64,000 nucleotides of DNA from Marinobacter sp. (GCA_022565395.1 JAIUMV010000002.1:215400-279399), one strand, 5' to 3'; counted from the first letter of the stretch, positions 16,627-27,348 are shown. The notes: generated by a model not told the origin, from the sequence alone. Program-made: numbers and translations.

Positions 16627-16658
16627 AACCCGGGCGCAGCATACGCCGCGCCCGGGTT
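16627..16658. terminator. GC-rich hairpin between convergent genes
   Basis: Perfect 11-bp inverted repeat AACCCGGGCGC / GCGCCCGGGTT with a 10-nt loop between the barrel gene and phhB, which converge. No T-run; probable bidirectional terminator. Confidence 0.65.
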
Positions 16659-16677
16659 ACACCCTGAAAGCCGCCGA

Positions 16678-17022
16678 TCAGTCCTTTGCCACCAAATCAT
16701 CCGTACGGGCAGCCAGGATAAAATCATTGCGATGCAGCCCACCCATTTCATGACTCCACCAGCGTACCGTCAACCGCCCCCACTCCACCAGTAATGCCGG
16801 GTGGTGCCCTACCGCCTCTGCCATACCGCCAATGTCATTTGCCAGCTTGAGCGCCTCAACAAAGTTGGCCAGTTTGATCACCCGCTGCAGTTGCTGTACG
16901 CCGCCTTCTTCCACCAGCGACCAGTCTGGCACCTCGGCCAGCAGGGTTTGCAATTCCGTACCGGTCACCCTCGGTGCATCCGGCCGACAAGCTTCACAGG
17001 TTTCCGCTTTCAGTTTTGTCAT
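16678..17022 (-). CDS. phhB: Pterin-4a-carbinolamine dehydratase
   Basis: 114 aa, the usual length for the family. The active-site motif EAVGHHPALLVEWGRLTVRW with the His-His pair and the C-terminal GGLHRNDFILAARTD are diagnostic. The enzyme dehydrates 4a-hydroxytetrahydrobiopterin, regenerating cofactor for aromatic amino-acid hydroxylases. No phenylalanine hydroxylase gene is adjacent, so it stands alone here. Confidence 0.95.
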   Translation of the reverse strand: MTKLKAETCEACRPDAPRVTGTELQTLLAEVPDWSLVEEGGVQQLQRVIKLANFVEALKLANDIGGMAEAVGHHPALLVEWGRLTVRWWSHEMGGLHRNDFILAARTDDLVAKD

Positions 17023-17121
17023 GATTTTCTCCTTTCAGTGAGCCGCTGTAACCCTTGTATATACCTAACAACCACCATTACCGATTGCTACCGGCATTGC
17101 AATTTTAGCCCACAAATAATA

Positions 17122-17137
17122 CTGTATATTTAAACAG
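17122..17137. promoter_or_regulatory. LexA (SOS) box upstream of imuA
   Basis: CTGTATATTTAAACAG is a perfect CTGT-N8-ACAG SOS box, 15 bp before the imuA ATG. It places the imuA-imuB-dnaE2 operon under LexA control. Confidence 0.92.
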
Positions 17138-17151
17138 TTCCAGAGACCATC

Positions 17152-17826
17152 ATGAACGATATCCTTAACCAGCTTCTGGACAGCGCACAGGTCTGGCAAG
17201 CGCGACAGCAGGCCAGCCAGCAACCAGGCCGCATGCCTACCGGCTTTCCGCAACTGGATATCCAGCTGGCGGGCGGCTGGCCTCAGGCCGGACTGATTGA
17301 AGTCCTGGCCGGCAAGTCCGGTATTGGTGAACTACAGCTACTATTACCGCTGCTGCGGCAATGCATGACGCAAGGCCCTGTGCTCTGGATCAACCCACCG
17401 TTTATCCCCTATGCTCCGGCACTAAACCACCAGTCAATCAGCCTCAGGCAATTGGCCGTCGTTCATACCAGCAGCCGTGAAGATACACTCTGGACACTGG
17501 AGCACAGCTTACGCTGCAGCGCTGTCAGCCTGGTAGTTGCCTGGACCAACTCGCTGCGCAGCGCCCAGCTCCGGCGCGTACAACTGGCAGCGGAAACCCG
17601 TCAATGCCCCTGCGTGCTGTTGCGCGCCCCATCCGCCGCCGGGTCCTCCTCACCTGCCACGCTGCGCCTGCTGCTGGACAGCGACGGTGAACGTTTGCAG
17701 GTGAACATTCTCAAACGCCGCGGCAGCTGGCCGGTCTCCGACCTTCAACTACCGTTAACCAACCGGTTGCCACACCCTGATAACAGCAATGTCATCTCCG
17801 GCCCCTGGGCCTCTCGCATACAGTGA
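17152..17826 (+). CDS. imuA: Translesion synthesis-associated protein ImuA
   Basis: 224 aa RecA/SulA-like protein. The FPQLDIQLAGGWPQAGLIEVL block and degenerate P-loop-like AGKSGIGE (about residues 56-63) match the ImuA family. It is the first gene of the SOS mutasome cassette, directly after a LexA box, and ends 6 nt before imuB. Known role of the family: helps ImuB and DnaE2 act in damage-induced mutagenesis, probably through RecA. Confidence 0.93.
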   Translation: MNDILNQLLDSAQVWQARQQASQQPGRMPTGFPQLDIQLAGGWPQAGLIEVLAGKSGIGELQLLLPLLRQCMTQGPVLWINPPFIPYAPALNHQSISLRQLAVVHTSSREDTLWTLEHSLRCSAVSLVVAWTNSLRSAQLRRVQLAAETRQCPCVLLRAPSAAGSSSPATLRLLLDSDGERLQVNILKRRGSWPVSDLQLPLTNRLPHPDNSNVISGPWASRIQ

Positions 17827-17832
17827 CTCAGC

Positions 17833-19251
17833 ATGCTGTGGATCTACCTGCACCTCCCCTTTCTGCTACTTGAACATTACGGGCAATCCCTGCCTGAACC
17901 CAGGCCGATGGCGACATTGCAGCCGGGTAGCCAGCGCATTCTGCAGGCCAACCCGGATGCCCTGGCGCTGGGAGTCAGAGCTGGCCAGTCACTGGCAACA
18001 GCAACGACCCTCGCACCGGCGTTGCTGTTGATCAACCCTATGGCAGGTGACCACCAGCGGGCCCTGGAACAACAGGCCCGGCGCATCTATCAGCTGGGAG
18101 ACTTTATCAGCCTGTATCCACCGGATGGCCTGCTCCTGCAAAGCGACAACCTGCTACGCCTGTATGGTGGCCTGCAAAACCTCTGGCAAAAGCTGCAACA
18201 GACCCTGGCGAGTCAGGGCATTACCGCTACCCTGGCTACCGGTACAACGCCGGGTATGGCGCGGCTGTTAGCGCGAGCGGGGCTGGGCGCCTGCACGGAT
18301 GACACAGCAGCACTGGCCCGCCAACTCGCGGATCTGCCGGTCATGCAAGCCGATTTTCCCCAGCAGGTCACCGAACGCCTGGTGCGTATGGGACTACGGA
18401 AACTGGCTGACCTCCAGGCATTGCCGGGCAAAGAGCTGGCACAGCGATTGGGGCCGGCAACCCTGCATGGACTGCAAAAGCTGCAAGGCTCCCGACCAGA
18501 TCCGCAGCCCCGCTGGCATCCCCCCGCCCGGTTCCAGCACGCGATGGACCTGCCTCAAGAAGCAGAACAAAGTGCCATGCTGCTCTTTCCTCTGCAACGC
18601 GGTTACCAGCTGCTTGAGGAAGAATTGCGCTGGCGCCAGCAAGCCGTCGAGCAGATTCAGCTTCGCCTGTACTTCCGCGAGCACCCCACCGAATGCCTGA
18701 GCTTGCGCACGACGACGCCCGAGTTTCGCGCTGATACCTTCATGACACTGACCCGGTTACGCCTGGAACGCTACGCCCTGCCGGCACCGGCTATTCGACT
18801 TGCCATCCGCGTGAACCACTTCCTGCCCCGGGATACCGCAACCCAGGCCACGGACCTGTTTCAGAACACGCCGCCCCAACAGCAAGCCTGGCAGCAGCTG
18901 ATTGCCCGCTTGCAGGCACGCCTGGGTGAGAATGCCCTGCATCAGCTCCAGCTGGTCGCTGACCACCGGCCGGAAAAAGCCTGGCAAACAACGCCACCAG
19001 CCGCACCAGCCCCAACTCAGCCGCTATCCGCCCCTGACCTGCCACGCCCTCTGTGGCTATTGCCAGAACCGCAGACACTGACGGCCACGCCGGCTGCCTG
19101 GCTGGCCGGACCTGAGCGTATCCAGGCAGGCTGGTGGGATGGCACACAGATTCAGCGGGATTACTATATTGCCCGCATGACCAGCGGCCAGGTGGGGTGG
19201 ATATTCCGGGATACCCAGGGTGACTGGTACCTGCATGGCTGGTTTGCCTGA
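17833..19251 (+). CDS. imuB: ImuB, inactive Y-family polymerase-like mutasome adaptor
   Basis: 472 aa Y-family fold. The N-terminal catalytic Asp motif of DinB (DMDAFF) is replaced by YLHLPFLLLE, so the polymerase site is lost, as known for ImuB. Helix-hairpin-helix-like ERLVRMGLRKLADLQALPGKELAQRLG and a little-finger-like region follow. The C-terminus (LLPEPQTL..., DYYIARM...GWIFRD...WYLHGWFA) is the ImuB-specific tail. It lies between imuA (6 nt) and dnaE2 (11 nt). Role: adaptor linking DnaE2 to the sliding clamp. Confidence 0.95.
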   Translation: MLWIYLHLPFLLLEHYGQSLPEPRPMATLQPGSQRILQANPDALALGVRAGQSLATATTLAPALLLINPMAGDHQRALEQQARRIYQLGDFISLYPPDGLLLQSDNLLRLYGGLQNLWQKLQQTLASQGITATLATGTTPGMARLLARAGLGACTDDTAALARQLADLPVMQADFPQQVTERLVRMGLRKLADLQALPGKELAQRLGPATLHGLQKLQGSRPDPQPRWHPPARFQHAMDLPQEAEQSAMLLFPLQRGYQLLEEELRWRQQAVEQIQLRLYFREHPTECLSLRTTTPEFRADTFMTLTRLRLERYALPAPAIRLAIRVNHFLPRDTATQATDLFQNTPPQQQAWQQLIARLQARLGENALHQLQLVADHRPEKAWQTTPPAAPAPTQPLSAPDLPRPLWLLPEPQTLTATPAAWLAGPERIQAGWWDGTQIQRDYYIARMTSGQVGWIFRDTQGDWYLHGWFA

Positions 19252-19262
19252 GGGGCCGGGTT

Positions 19263-22200
19263 ATGAGCTATGCGGAGCTGCACTGTATTACCAACTTTAC
19301 CTTCCTGCGCGGCGCCTCACACCCCGAGGAGCTGACCAGCCAGGCTCAGGCGCTGGGCTATAGCGCTCTGGCTATCACTGACGAGTGTTCCGTCGCCGGT
19401 ATACCCCGCGCCTGGCGCGCCTTGAAGCACAGCGCCGTTAAACTGATCGTTGGCAGTGAATTCCAGCTTCGTGATGGCCCGAAAGTGATTCTGCTGGCAG
19501 AAAACCGGCATGGTTACGCACAGCTGTGCCAGTTAATCACCCTCGCCCGTCGGCGGGCCGATAAAGGCCACTACCAGCTATTTACAGACGACCTCTTCAC
19601 CCAAACACTGACACACTGCCTGTTACTCTGGCAGCCGGATCATGACTGGACTCAGGATCTGGCCACGGGGGCACGGCTGATACAGCACTTCAGCACGCGT
19701 TGCTGGCTAAAGGCCACACGTTACCTGGCGGCAAACGACAGTCAACGACTGGCCTACCTGCAACAGCTGGCCACCAGTCTGCAGCTACCCGTGATTGCCA
19801 GCGGTGATGTGCAGATGCACTGCCGCCAGCGCCAGCCTTTGCAGGATGTACTCACAGCCCTGCGCCATCACTGCACAGTGGCAGAAGCCGGCTTCCATCT
19901 GCAAGGCAATGCAGAGCGCTACCTGCGCCCCATCAAAACCCTGCAGCGGCTATTCCCGTCACCCTGGCTGGCGCAAACTCTGGTGGTGGCCGGTCGCTGC
20001 AGCTTCTGTCCATCGGAGCTGCGCTATGAATATCCCGGCGAACTGGTACCCCAAGGGTTTACTGCCAGCCAGTATCTGCGAGCCTTGACCCGGCAGGGCG
20101 AGCAACGACGCTTCCCCGGCGGTACACCCGTAGACATTCAGGCCTTACTGGAAAAAGAACTGTCACTGATTACCGAGCTGGGTTATGAGCCCTACTTCCT
20201 GACTCTGCATGACATCGTCAGCTTCGCGCGGCAGCAAGGTATTCTCTGCCAGGGCCGGGGCTCTGCTGCCAATTCTGCAGTGTGTTACTGCCTCGATATT
20301 ACCGAGGTTGACCCCCGCCAGGTGGACTTGCTGTTTGAGCGCTTTATCTCCCGGGAGCGGGATGAGCCGCCGGATATTGACGTTGACTTCGAGCATGAGC
20401 GCCGGGAAGAGGTGATCCAATACATCTATCAACGCTATGGCCGGCACCGGGCCGCCCTGGCAGCCACCGTGATCCGCTACCGGCCCCGCAGTGCCATACG
20501 GGATGTGGGCAAGGCGCTGGGGCTGGATCTGGGCCTGGTGGAGCAGCTGTTGAGTGGCCTCGACTGGCGTGACCGGCAGGATGACTGGCGCCAGCAGCTA
20601 CTGACCAAAGGACTGGTCAGAAATGAGCGACAGGCACGCCAGTTCATGACTCTGGTGAACATGCTGCTGGGTTTTCCCCGGCACATGTCCCAGCATGTAG
20701 GCGGCTTTGTGATCAGTGCAGGCCCCATGAGCGAGCTGGTGCCTATTGAAAATGCCACCATGGCTGATCGTACCGTCATTCAATGGGATAAAGACGATCT
20801 GGAAAGCCTGGGACTAATGAAAGTGGATATTCTCGCTCTGGGCATGCTGTCCGCCATTCGCAAGAGCCTTGACTACCTCAGGCAACGACCTGGTGCACCC
20901 CATACCCTGCAGGAAGTTCCGGCAGAGGACCCAGCAACTTATGCCATGCTGCAGCAGGGCGACAGTATCGGGGTTTTCCAGGTAGAGTCTCGCGCTCAGA
21001 TCAATATGCTGCCGCGCCTGAAACCGGCTACTTACTATGACCTGGTTATTCAGGTAGCCATTGTGAGGCCCGGCCCCATCCAGGGCGATATGGTACACCC
21101 CTACCTGCGCCGGCGTGCTGGCCTGGAGCCTGTCAGTTACCCCAACGACGCCTTACGATCAGTGCTGGGGCGTACCCAGGGTGTGCCTATTTTTCAGGAA
21201 CAAGCCATCAGACTGGCCATGGTAGCGGCAGGGTTCAGCGCCGGAGAAGCGGACCAGCTCCGTCGCGCCATGGCCGCCTGGAAAAGCCACGGTGACCTGA
21301 CCCCATTCCGCGACAAACTGATCTCCGGCATGCTGGCCAGAGGCTATGAGCCCGACTTCGCGGAGCGACTGTACCAGCAACTCTGTGGTTTTGGTGGCTA
21401 TGGTTTTCCGGAATCACACGCCGCCAGTTTTGCCCTGCTGGTCTACGTATCCGCCTGGCTGAAATGCCATTATCCGGCAGAATTTTATTGCGGCCTGTTG
21501 AACAGTCAGCCCATGGGTTTCTACTCGCCATCACAGCTGGTGCAGGATGCCCGGCGACATCAGGTGGCTGTTCGCCCCGTGGATATCAACCTGAGCGATT
21601 GGGATCATCGCCTGGCCCATGATGTCAGCCCCCCGGCCCTGCAGCTGGGTTTCCGGTTAATCAAAGGACTGTCAGCCAATAGTGCTCAACGTATTGTTGA
21701 GTCACGACCGCCTGCAGGCTACCAGCAAACCCGACAACTACGGGACCTTGCCCAACTCAGTCGTCAGGAGCTGGAAACCCTGGCCAGCGCTAATGCCCTG
21801 GCCAGCATTGCTGGGCACCGTCACCAGGCCCGCTGGGACATCCTCGGCCACGACCATCAGCCGGCACCACTGTTTGTGGCTGACCACAGCGGAGCTTACC
21901 GGGTCACCGAAAATGCGGTGCAACTACCCCCACCCACGGAAGGAGAAAATGTGCTGGATGACTACCATAGCCAGGGCCTGACCCTGAGGCGCCACCCTCT
22001 GGCCCTGTTAAGGGGGCAAGGCCATCTCCGCCACTGCCTGACCGCAACGGCACTGCAACAGGCGGAAACAGGTCGCCCGGTGGCCGTCGCCGGGCTGGTC
22101 ACCGGGCGCCAACGCCCGGGTACCGCCTCGGGTGTCACTTTTGTCACGCTGGAAGACGAAACCGGCAACATCAACGTGGTGGTCTGGCTCAAAACTGCGC

Positions 22201-22355
22201 GCCAGCAGCGCAAGCCGTTACTCACGGCAAAGCTGCTGCATGTGAAAGGCATTCTGGAGCGAGAAGGTCAGATTGCCCATGTGATTGCCGGTCGCCTCAC
22301 CGATCTCAGTCATCTGATGCGCCAGCTACAGATATCCAGCAGAGACTTTCAGTAG
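19263..22355 (+). CDS. dnaE2: Error-prone DNA polymerase DnaE2 (ImuC)
   Basis: 1,030 aa, the DnaE2 length (shorter than the 1,160-aa replicative DnaE). The PHP domain is at the start (YAELHCITNFTFLRGASHP), the catalytic aspartates lie in PPDIDVDFEHERR, and GRGSAANSAVCYCL and GVPIFQEQ are polymerase-family motifs. A C-terminal OB-fold sits at about 930-1000 (VAVAGLVTGRQRPGTASG). It makes error-prone bypass synthesis within the LexA-controlled imuA-imuB-dnaE2 cassette. Confidence 0.97.
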   Translation: MSYAELHCITNFTFLRGASHPEELTSQAQALGYSALAITDECSVAGIPRAWRALKHSAVKLIVGSEFQLRDGPKVILLAENRHGYAQLCQLITLARRRADKGHYQLFTDDLFTQTLTHCLLLWQPDHDWTQDLATGARLIQHFSTRCWLKATRYLAANDSQRLAYLQQLATSLQLPVIASGDVQMHCRQRQPLQDVLTALRHHCTVAEAGFHLQGNAERYLRPIKTLQRLFPSPWLAQTLVVAGRCSFCPSELRYEYPGELVPQGFTASQYLRALTRQGEQRRFPGGTPVDIQALLEKELSLITELGYEPYFLTLHDIVSFARQQGILCQGRGSAANSAVCYCLDITEVDPRQVDLLFERFISRERDEPPDIDVDFEHERREEVIQYIYQRYGRHRAALAATVIRYRPRSAIRDVGKALGLDLGLVEQLLSGLDWRDRQDDWRQQLLTKGLVRNERQARQFMTLVNMLLGFPRHMSQHVGGFVISAGPMSELVPIENATMADRTVIQWDKDDLESLGLMKVDILALGMLSAIRKSLDYLRQRPGAPHTLQEVPAEDPATYAMLQQGDSIGVFQVESRAQINMLPRLKPATYYDLVIQVAIVRPGPIQGDMVHPYLRRRAGLEPVSYPNDALRSVLGRTQGVPIFQEQAIRLAMVAAGFSAGEADQLRRAMAAWKSHGDLTPFRDKLISGMLARGYEPDFAERLYQQLCGFGGYGFPESHAASFALLVYVSAWLKCHYPAEFYCGLLNSQPMGFYSPSQLVQDARRHQVAVRPVDINLSDWDHRLAHDVSPPALQLGFRLIKGLSANSAQRIVESRPPAGYQQTRQLRDLAQLSRQELETLASANALASIAGHRHQARWDILGHDHQPAPLFVADHSGAYRVTENAVQLPPPTEGENVLDDYHSQGLTLRRHPLALLRGQGHLRHCLTATALQQAETGRPVAVAGLVTGRQRPGTASGVTFVTLEDETGNINVVVWLKTARQQRKPLLTAKLLHVKGILEREGQIAHVIAGRLTDLSHLMRQLQISSRDFQ

Positions 22356-22366
22356 CCACAGAAAGC

Positions 22367-22394
22367 AGAAAACCCCGCCTAAGCGGGGTTTTCT
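22367..22394. terminator. Rho-independent bidirectional terminator (dnaE2 / oadB)
   Basis: AGAAAACCCCGC-ctaa-GCGGGGTTTTCT, a perfect 12-bp stem with A and T tracts on both flanks, between the convergent dnaE2 and oadB genes. Confidence 0.95.
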
Positions 22395-22420
22395 GTGTTA
22401 ACCATCAAACCTCTGAAAAA

Positions 22421-23743
22421 TCAGCCCAGCAGCTTGATCATCACGCCTGCCGCGATAGCAGAACCAATAACACCCGCAACGTTGGGGCCCATGGCATGCA
22501 TCAACAGGAAGTTCTGCGGGTTGGCCTCAAGGCCTACCTTATTGGACATCCGCGCAGCCATAGGTACGGCGGAAACCCCGGCAGAGCCGATCAGCGGGTT
22601 GATCTTTTCTTTTACGACCGCATTCATCAGCTTCGCCATCAGAATACCGGTTGCGGTACCTGCAGCGAAAGCAACAATGCCCAGCACCATCACACCCAGA
22701 GTCTTCGGATCCAGGAACTTGTCAGCCAGCAGCATGGAGCCCACAGACAAACCCAGGAAGATAGTCACGATATTGATCATGGCGTTCTGGGCTGTGTCAC
22801 TCAGACGATCAACCACACCACACTCACGCATCAGGTTACCCAGGCAGAACATACCCAGCAGTGGCGCGGCATCTGGCAGAATCGCCGCAACCGCAACCAG
22901 CACAACAATCGGGAAGATGATCTTTTCCCGCTTGCTCACGGTACGCAGCTGCTTCATTTCCATAGCGCGCTCTTTCTGACTGGTCAGTGCACGCATGATG
23001 GGGGGCTGGATAACCGGCACCAGCGCCATGTATGCATAGGCAGAGACTGCTATAGCACCCAACAGATGCGGCGCAAGCACGCTGGAAACGTAGATGGAGG
23101 TTGGGCCATCCGCGCCACCAATAATACCGATCGCAGCCGCTTCAGTAAGGGAGAAATCGAATACACCCGCCCAGGTCAGCGCCACAGCACCCAATACGGT
23201 ACCGAAAATACCGAACTGTGCAGCCGCGCCCAGCAACATGGTTTTAGGATTAGCCAGCAAGGGACCAAAGTCCGTCATGGCGCCCACACCTACGAAAATC
23301 AGGAGAGGCCCAATAGTACTGGCGATAATCACCAGATAGAAGTTGTGCAGCATGCCGTTGGCGTAGCCCATGTCCCGCGCAACAGCGTTAGCCAAATTGG
23401 TCTGCAGGTGATTGGCGCCTTCCAGCGCTTCCTTGAACGCAATTTTCACCTCTGGCGTGACCGCCATAGTGGCATCAAAAGGCACCTTCAACACCTCAGC
23501 CAACGCCGCCAGCACTTCCGGCTGGGCGAAATGGATGGCATTTTCAACGGCAGACAATGCCAGCCCGGCCTCAGGGATATTCGCAAGAATCCCGCCGAAA
23601 CCGATAGGCAACAGCAACAACGGCTCATACTTTTTATGTATGGCCAGATACAACAGCAGCAAGCCAATGGCGATCATGATCGCCTGACCTGGTGTCAGGT
23701 TAAACAGGCCGCTGCCTGTCCAGAGATTGATTAACTTTTCCAT
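22421..23743 (-). CDS. oadB: Oxaloacetate decarboxylase beta subunit (sodium pump)
   Basis: 440 aa polytopic membrane protein. Conserved family motifs include [14 protein letters not shown] and [26 protein letters not shown] near the C-terminus. It carries out decarboxylation of carboxybiotin coupled to Na+ export. It follows oadA by 13 nt in the order oadG-oadA-oadB. The Na+-pumping complex fits a marine organism. Confidence 0.96.
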   Translation of the reverse strand: MEKLINLWTGSGLFNLTPGQAIMIAIGLLLLYLAIHKKYEPLLLLPIGFGGILANIPEAGLALSAVENAIHFAQPEVLAALAEVLKVPFDATMAVTPEVKIAFKEALEGANHLQTNLANAVARDMGYANGMLHNFYLVIIASTIGPLLIFVGVGAMTDFGPLLANPKTMLLGAAAQFGIFGTVLGAVALTWAGVFDFSLTEAAAIGIIGGADGPTSIYVSSVLAPHLLGAIAVSAYAYMALVPVIQPPIMRALTSQKERAMEMKQLRTVSKREKIIFPIVVLVAVAAILPDAAPLLGMFCLGNLMRECGVVDRLSDTAQNAMINIVTIFLGLSVGSMLLADKFLDPKTLGVMVLGIVAFAAGTATGILMAKLMNAVVKEKINPLIGSAGVSAVPMAARMSNKVGLEANPQNFLLMHAMGPNVAGVIGSAIAAGVMIKLLG

Positions 23744-23756
23744 GGAATGCTGGCCC

Positions 23757-25535
23757 TTATGCGATTGTCAGCATTTCATCACCGACAGCAACGCTGTCAC
23801 CGACTTTAACGGTTACGCTACCAACCGTACCGGACTTGGGTGCACGAACTTCGGTTTCCATTTTCATGGCTTCAAGGATGATCAGAACATCGCCCTCTTC
23901 AACCGCATCACCCGGTGATACCAGAACTTTGAAAATATTGCCGCTCAGAGGCGCACCCACAGGGTCACCGCCGCCGACAGGCGCAGCGGCAGCCGCAGGC
24001 GCTGCGCCCGCAACACCACCTTCGCCCTGAATGGCATCGATCTCACCGCCAGCCGTTACGCGAACCACATACTGTTTGCCGTTAACGTCAACCGTGTACG
24101 TTTCAGGGCCGTCAGCTGCAGCTGGCGCTGCTGATTCAGCGGTAGGCACCGGTTCAAAGGCATCGGGATTGCCGCGGTTCTCCAGGAACTTGAGACCAAT
24201 CTGCGGGAACAGGGCGTAGGTGAGAACATCATCTTCCACCGCGTCAGCCAGTTTGACGCCCTTCTCGGCAGCCAGCTTTTTCAGTTCGTCCGTCAGCTTG
24301 TCCATTTCCGGCTCAAGCAGGTCCGCAGGCCGGCAGGTAATGGCTTCTTTGCCATCCAGGACACGCTCTTGCAGCTCTTTGTTAAACGGCGCAGGTGCGG
24401 ACCCATACTCGCCTTTCAGGACTGCAGCGGTTTCCTTGGAGATGGACTTGTAACGCTCGCCAGTCAGGACATTCAGTACCGCCTGGGTACCTACAATCTG
24501 AGAGGTAGGGGTTACCAGCGGGATAAAGCCCAGGTCTTCACGGACTTTGGGAATTTCCGCCAATACCTGGTCGAACTTGTCGGCCGCATTCTGCTCACGC
24601 AGCTGGCTTTCCATATTGGTCAGCATGCCACCGGGTACCTGAGCCGTCAGGATGCGGGAGTCGATACCACGCAGGCTACCTTCAAACTTCGCGTACTTCT
24701 TACGCACTTCGCGGAAATAGGCCGCAATTTCTTCCAGCAGGTAGATATCCAGACCGGTATCCCGATCGGTACCTTCCAGAATGGCAACAACCGCCTCCGT
24801 GGGTGAGTGGCCGTAAGTCATACTCATGGAGGAGATGGCCGTATCGACGTTATCAATACCGGCTTCGGCTGCTTTCAGTGCAGTTGCGGTGGACATGCCG
24901 GTGGTGGCATGACACTGCATGTGTACGGGTACCTTCAGGGTCTTCTTCAGGCGGGTTACCAGATCAAACGCCACATAAGGCTTCAGCAGACCGGCCATGT
25001 CTTTGATGGCAATAGAGTCCGCACCCATGGACTCGACTTCCTTGGCAAGATCCACCCACATTTCAATGGTATGAACCGGGCTCACTGTGTAGGAGATGGT
25101 GCCCTGCGCATGCTTGCCCGTCTTGCGAACCGCTTTGATAGCGGTTTCCAGGTTGCGCGGGTCGTTCATGGCATCAAAAATACGGAATACATCAACGCCG
25201 TTCTCGGCGGCACGATCTACGAAGCGCTCGACCACATCATCCGCGTAATGACGGTAGCCCAGCAGATTCTGACCGCGCAGTAACATCTGCTGGGGCGTGT
25301 TGGGCATCGCTTTTTTCAGTTCGCGGATGCGCTCCCAGGGATCTTCACCCAGGTAACGGATACAGGCATCAAAAGTGGCACCGCCCCAGGACTCCAGGGA
25401 CCAGAAGCCGACCTTGTCGAGCTTCTCGGCAATGGGGAGCATGTCATCAAGACGCATCCGGGTGGCCAGCAGGGACTGGTGAGCATCACGCAGAATAACG
25501 TCCGTAATCCCCAGCGGTTTTTTTGCTTCGGTCAT
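23757..25535 (-). CDS. oadA: Oxaloacetate decarboxylase alpha subunit (biotin carboxyltransferase)
   Basis: 592 aa. N-terminal HMGL-like carboxyltransferase ([19 protein letters not shown]), then a PycA-type conserved domain (about 280-460), an Ala/Pro-rich linker ([13 protein letters not shown]), and a biotinyl domain with the biotin lysine in [11 protein letters not shown]. It transfers CO2 from oxaloacetate to biotin. It lies between oadG (42 nt) and oadB (13 nt). Confidence 0.97.
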   Translation of the reverse strand: MTEAKKPLGITDVILRDAHQSLLATRMRLDDMLPIAEKLDKVGFWSLESWGGATFDACIRYLGEDPWERIRELKKAMPNTPQQMLLRGQNLLGYRHYADDVVERFVDRAAENGVDVFRIFDAMNDPRNLETAIKAVRKTGKHAQGTISYTVSPVHTIEMWVDLAKEVESMGADSIAIKDMAGLLKPYVAFDLVTRLKKTLKVPVHMQCHATTGMSTATALKAAEAGIDNVDTAISSMSMTYGHSPTEAVVAILEGTDRDTGLDIYLLEEIAAYFREVRKKYAKFEGSLRGIDSRILTAQVPGGMLTNMESQLREQNAADKFDQVLAEIPKVREDLGFIPLVTPTSQIVGTQAVLNVLTGERYKSISKETAAVLKGEYGSAPAPFNKELQERVLDGKEAITCRPADLLEPEMDKLTDELKKLAAEKGVKLADAVEDDVLTYALFPQIGLKFLENRGNPDAFEPVPTAESAAPAAADGPETYTVDVNGKQYVVRVTAGGEIDAIQGEGGVAGAAPAAAAAPVGGGDPVGAPLSGNIFKVLVSPGDAVEEGDVLIILEAMKMETEVRAPKSGTVGSVTVKVGDSVAVGDEMLTIA

Positions 25536-25577
25536 CGTGTCAGCCTTCTGTTTAAAGGTTCTAATTCGTTCGCCCGA

Positions 25578-25829
25578 TCACTTCTTGTGGCGTGAACGGT
25601 ATTGCGCAATGGCTTTTTTAATCGCCTCAGCGGTGTCCGGATCAACGGTCGTTGTCGCAGAGGGCTTCGCACGCGGGGTTCGGGCCGGGGTTACCGGCTC
25701 CGGCGGCGTAAACTGATTGATGATCTTCGACATGAACATCGTGGCAAATACGAGGATGATCAGGAAGATAAATACAAACCCCATACCTGCGATGGTCAGT
25801 TCAATGGCGTCTGACATCAGCTCATTCAT
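25578..25829 (-). CDS. oadG: Oxaloacetate decarboxylase gamma subunit
   Basis: 83 aa. One N-terminal membrane helix (AGMGFVFIFLIILVFATMFM, residues 14-33), a Pro-rich linker, and a C-terminal AIKKAIAQYRSRHKK that matches OadG. It anchors and assembles the alpha and beta subunits. First gene of the oadGAB operon. Confidence 0.93.
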   Translation of the reverse strand: MNELMSDAIELTIAGMGFVFIFLIILVFATMFMSKIINQFTPPEPVTPARTPRAKPSATTTVDPDTAEAIKKAIAQYRSRHKK

Positions 25830-25980
25830 ATTTTTGATACCTGTTTGTCAAAGAGACGATCTAGCCTGTACCAACGTGGGCATAACCGCTGGCATACGTA
25901 GAATCCGTAAGGCGAAATCCTGCGTAATTTACCGGTTTATAGGTCACGGAGCAACCGACACGCTTGTGCAACAAGGCCTG

Positions 25981-27348
25981 TCACACCTTGCGTACCCGAA
26001 AGCGCCTGCCCTTTATCTTACCCTGTTCAAGGGCCTGCAAGGCGCGCCGCGCCTGACTTCTATCAATTGCGACAAAGGTCTGATGATCAAAAACATCGAT
26101 TTTTCCGATGTTTTCAGCAGTTAAACCAGCTTCTCCCGTCAATGCACCCACCAGATCGCCAGGGCGGACTTTATCCTTGCGACCACCGGCCACACACAGA
26201 GTTACCATGGGCGGCTGCACCGGAGCCAGGGATGTTTGCAGCAGCTTCTGGGCATCCCCCAACTCGCCACGCCCGGCTTCTAGTAAACGCTCGACACGAT
26301 GAGCCTGACCTGGCGTGAAAAGGGTGACCGCATGCCCCCGCTCTCCGGCCCGTCCGGTGCGCCCAACACGGTGGGTATGCACTTCCACATCACGGGCGGG
26401 CTCCACATTGACCACCAACGGCAGGGCTTTGATATCCAGCCCCCTTGCCGCAACATCCGTAGCAACCAGCACGGCAGCACTCTGATTGGCGAAACGCACC
26501 AGCACGGCATCCCGCTCCTTCTGATCGAGATCACCATGCAGGGGAATAGCACTGAACCCCCTGGCCTTCAACCCGTCCACCACATCATCGCATTGCTGCC
26601 GCGTGGTACAGAACGCGAGACAGGAGACAGGCTGGTAGCGGGACAGTATTGCCGCAACGGCATCCAGCTGCTGGGCGGGCTCAATGGGGTAAAAAAGCTC
26701 TTCGATGGCTGGCGCGGACTCAGCATCAACAACCCGAATATCCTGGGGCTGGCGCTGATAGGCCTCACTCAGACTGCGGATCTGATCTGGCCAGGTGGCC
26801 GAGAACAACAGTGTCTGCCGGCTAGCCGGGGTCTGTGCCATGATGTCTTCCATAGCTTCACGAAAGCCCATGTCCAGCATGCGGTCCGCTTCGTCCAGCA
26901 CCAGCGTTTTCAGGTGTTCCAGTGTCAGGGTGCCTTTACGCAGGTGATCCTGTATCCGGCCCGGGGTGCCCACAACCAGGTGCGACCCGTGACTCAGGGA
27001 GCCAATCTGCGGGCCAATAGGCACCCCACCACACAGGGTCAGCACCTTGATATTGTCATAGGCCCGTGCCAGCTCCCGCAGCGCGCGAGCCACCTGATCC
27101 GCCAGCTCACGGGTGGGGCACAACACCAGCCCCTGAACCGCAAAAAACCGCGGGTTCAGGCGCTCGATCATGCCAATACCGAATGCCGCCGTTTTGCCGC
27201 TCCCGGTTTTCGCCATAGCGATAACATCCTCGCCAGCCAGGGCGGCGGGGATTGCAGCCGTCTGAATAGCGGTGGGGGTCTGGAAGCCCAGCTGCTGCAA
27301 ATTGGCCAACATGGCCGGGGACAGGCCAAGGGTAGAAAACGAGGACAT
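25981..27348 (-). CDS. dbpA: ATP-dependent RNA helicase DbpA
   Basis: 455 aa from ATG 27348 (MSSFSTLGLSPAML). The frame is open for 84 more codons upstream, but without family similarity. DEAD-box motifs: AMAKTGSGKT, PTRELA, VGTPGRI, DEADRMLD, SATWP, HRVGRTGRAG. The C-terminal domain (VTLCVAGGRKDKVRPGDLVGALTG, then RSQARRALQALEQGKIKGRRFRVRKV) is the DbpA 23S-rRNA hairpin-92 binding module. It acts in 50S ribosome assembly. Confidence 0.95.
   Translation of the reverse strand: MSSFSTLGLSPAMLANLQQLGFQTPTAIQTAAIPAALAGEDVIAMAKTGSGKTAAFGIGMIERLNPRFFAVQGLVLCPTRELADQVARALRELARAYDNIKVLTLCGGVPIGPQIGSLSHGSHLVVGTPGRIQDHLRKGTLTLEHLKTLVLDEADRMLDMGFREAMEDIMAQTPASRQTLLFSATWPDQIRSLSEAYQRQPQDIRVVDAESAPAIEELFYPIEPAQQLDAVAAILSRYQPVSCLAFCTTRQQCDDVVDGLKARGFSAIPLHGDLDQKERDAVLVRFANQSAAVLVATDVAARGLDIKALPLVVNVEPARDVEVHTHRVGRTGRAGERGHAVTLFTPGQAHRVERLLEAGRGELGDAQKLLQTSLAPVQPPMVTLCVAGGRKDKVRPGDLVGALTGEAGLTAENIGKIDVFDHQTFVAIDRSQARRALQALEQGKIKGRRFRVRKV

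Noticed and set aside
22496..23734. 412-codon open frame on the plus strand opposite oadB
   Set aside because: Antisense shadow of a clear oadB; His/Gln-rich low-complexity translation with no family features.
25830..25980. Sigma-70 promoter for oadG from a TATAAA motif
   Set aside because: No acceptable -35 element at the right distance.
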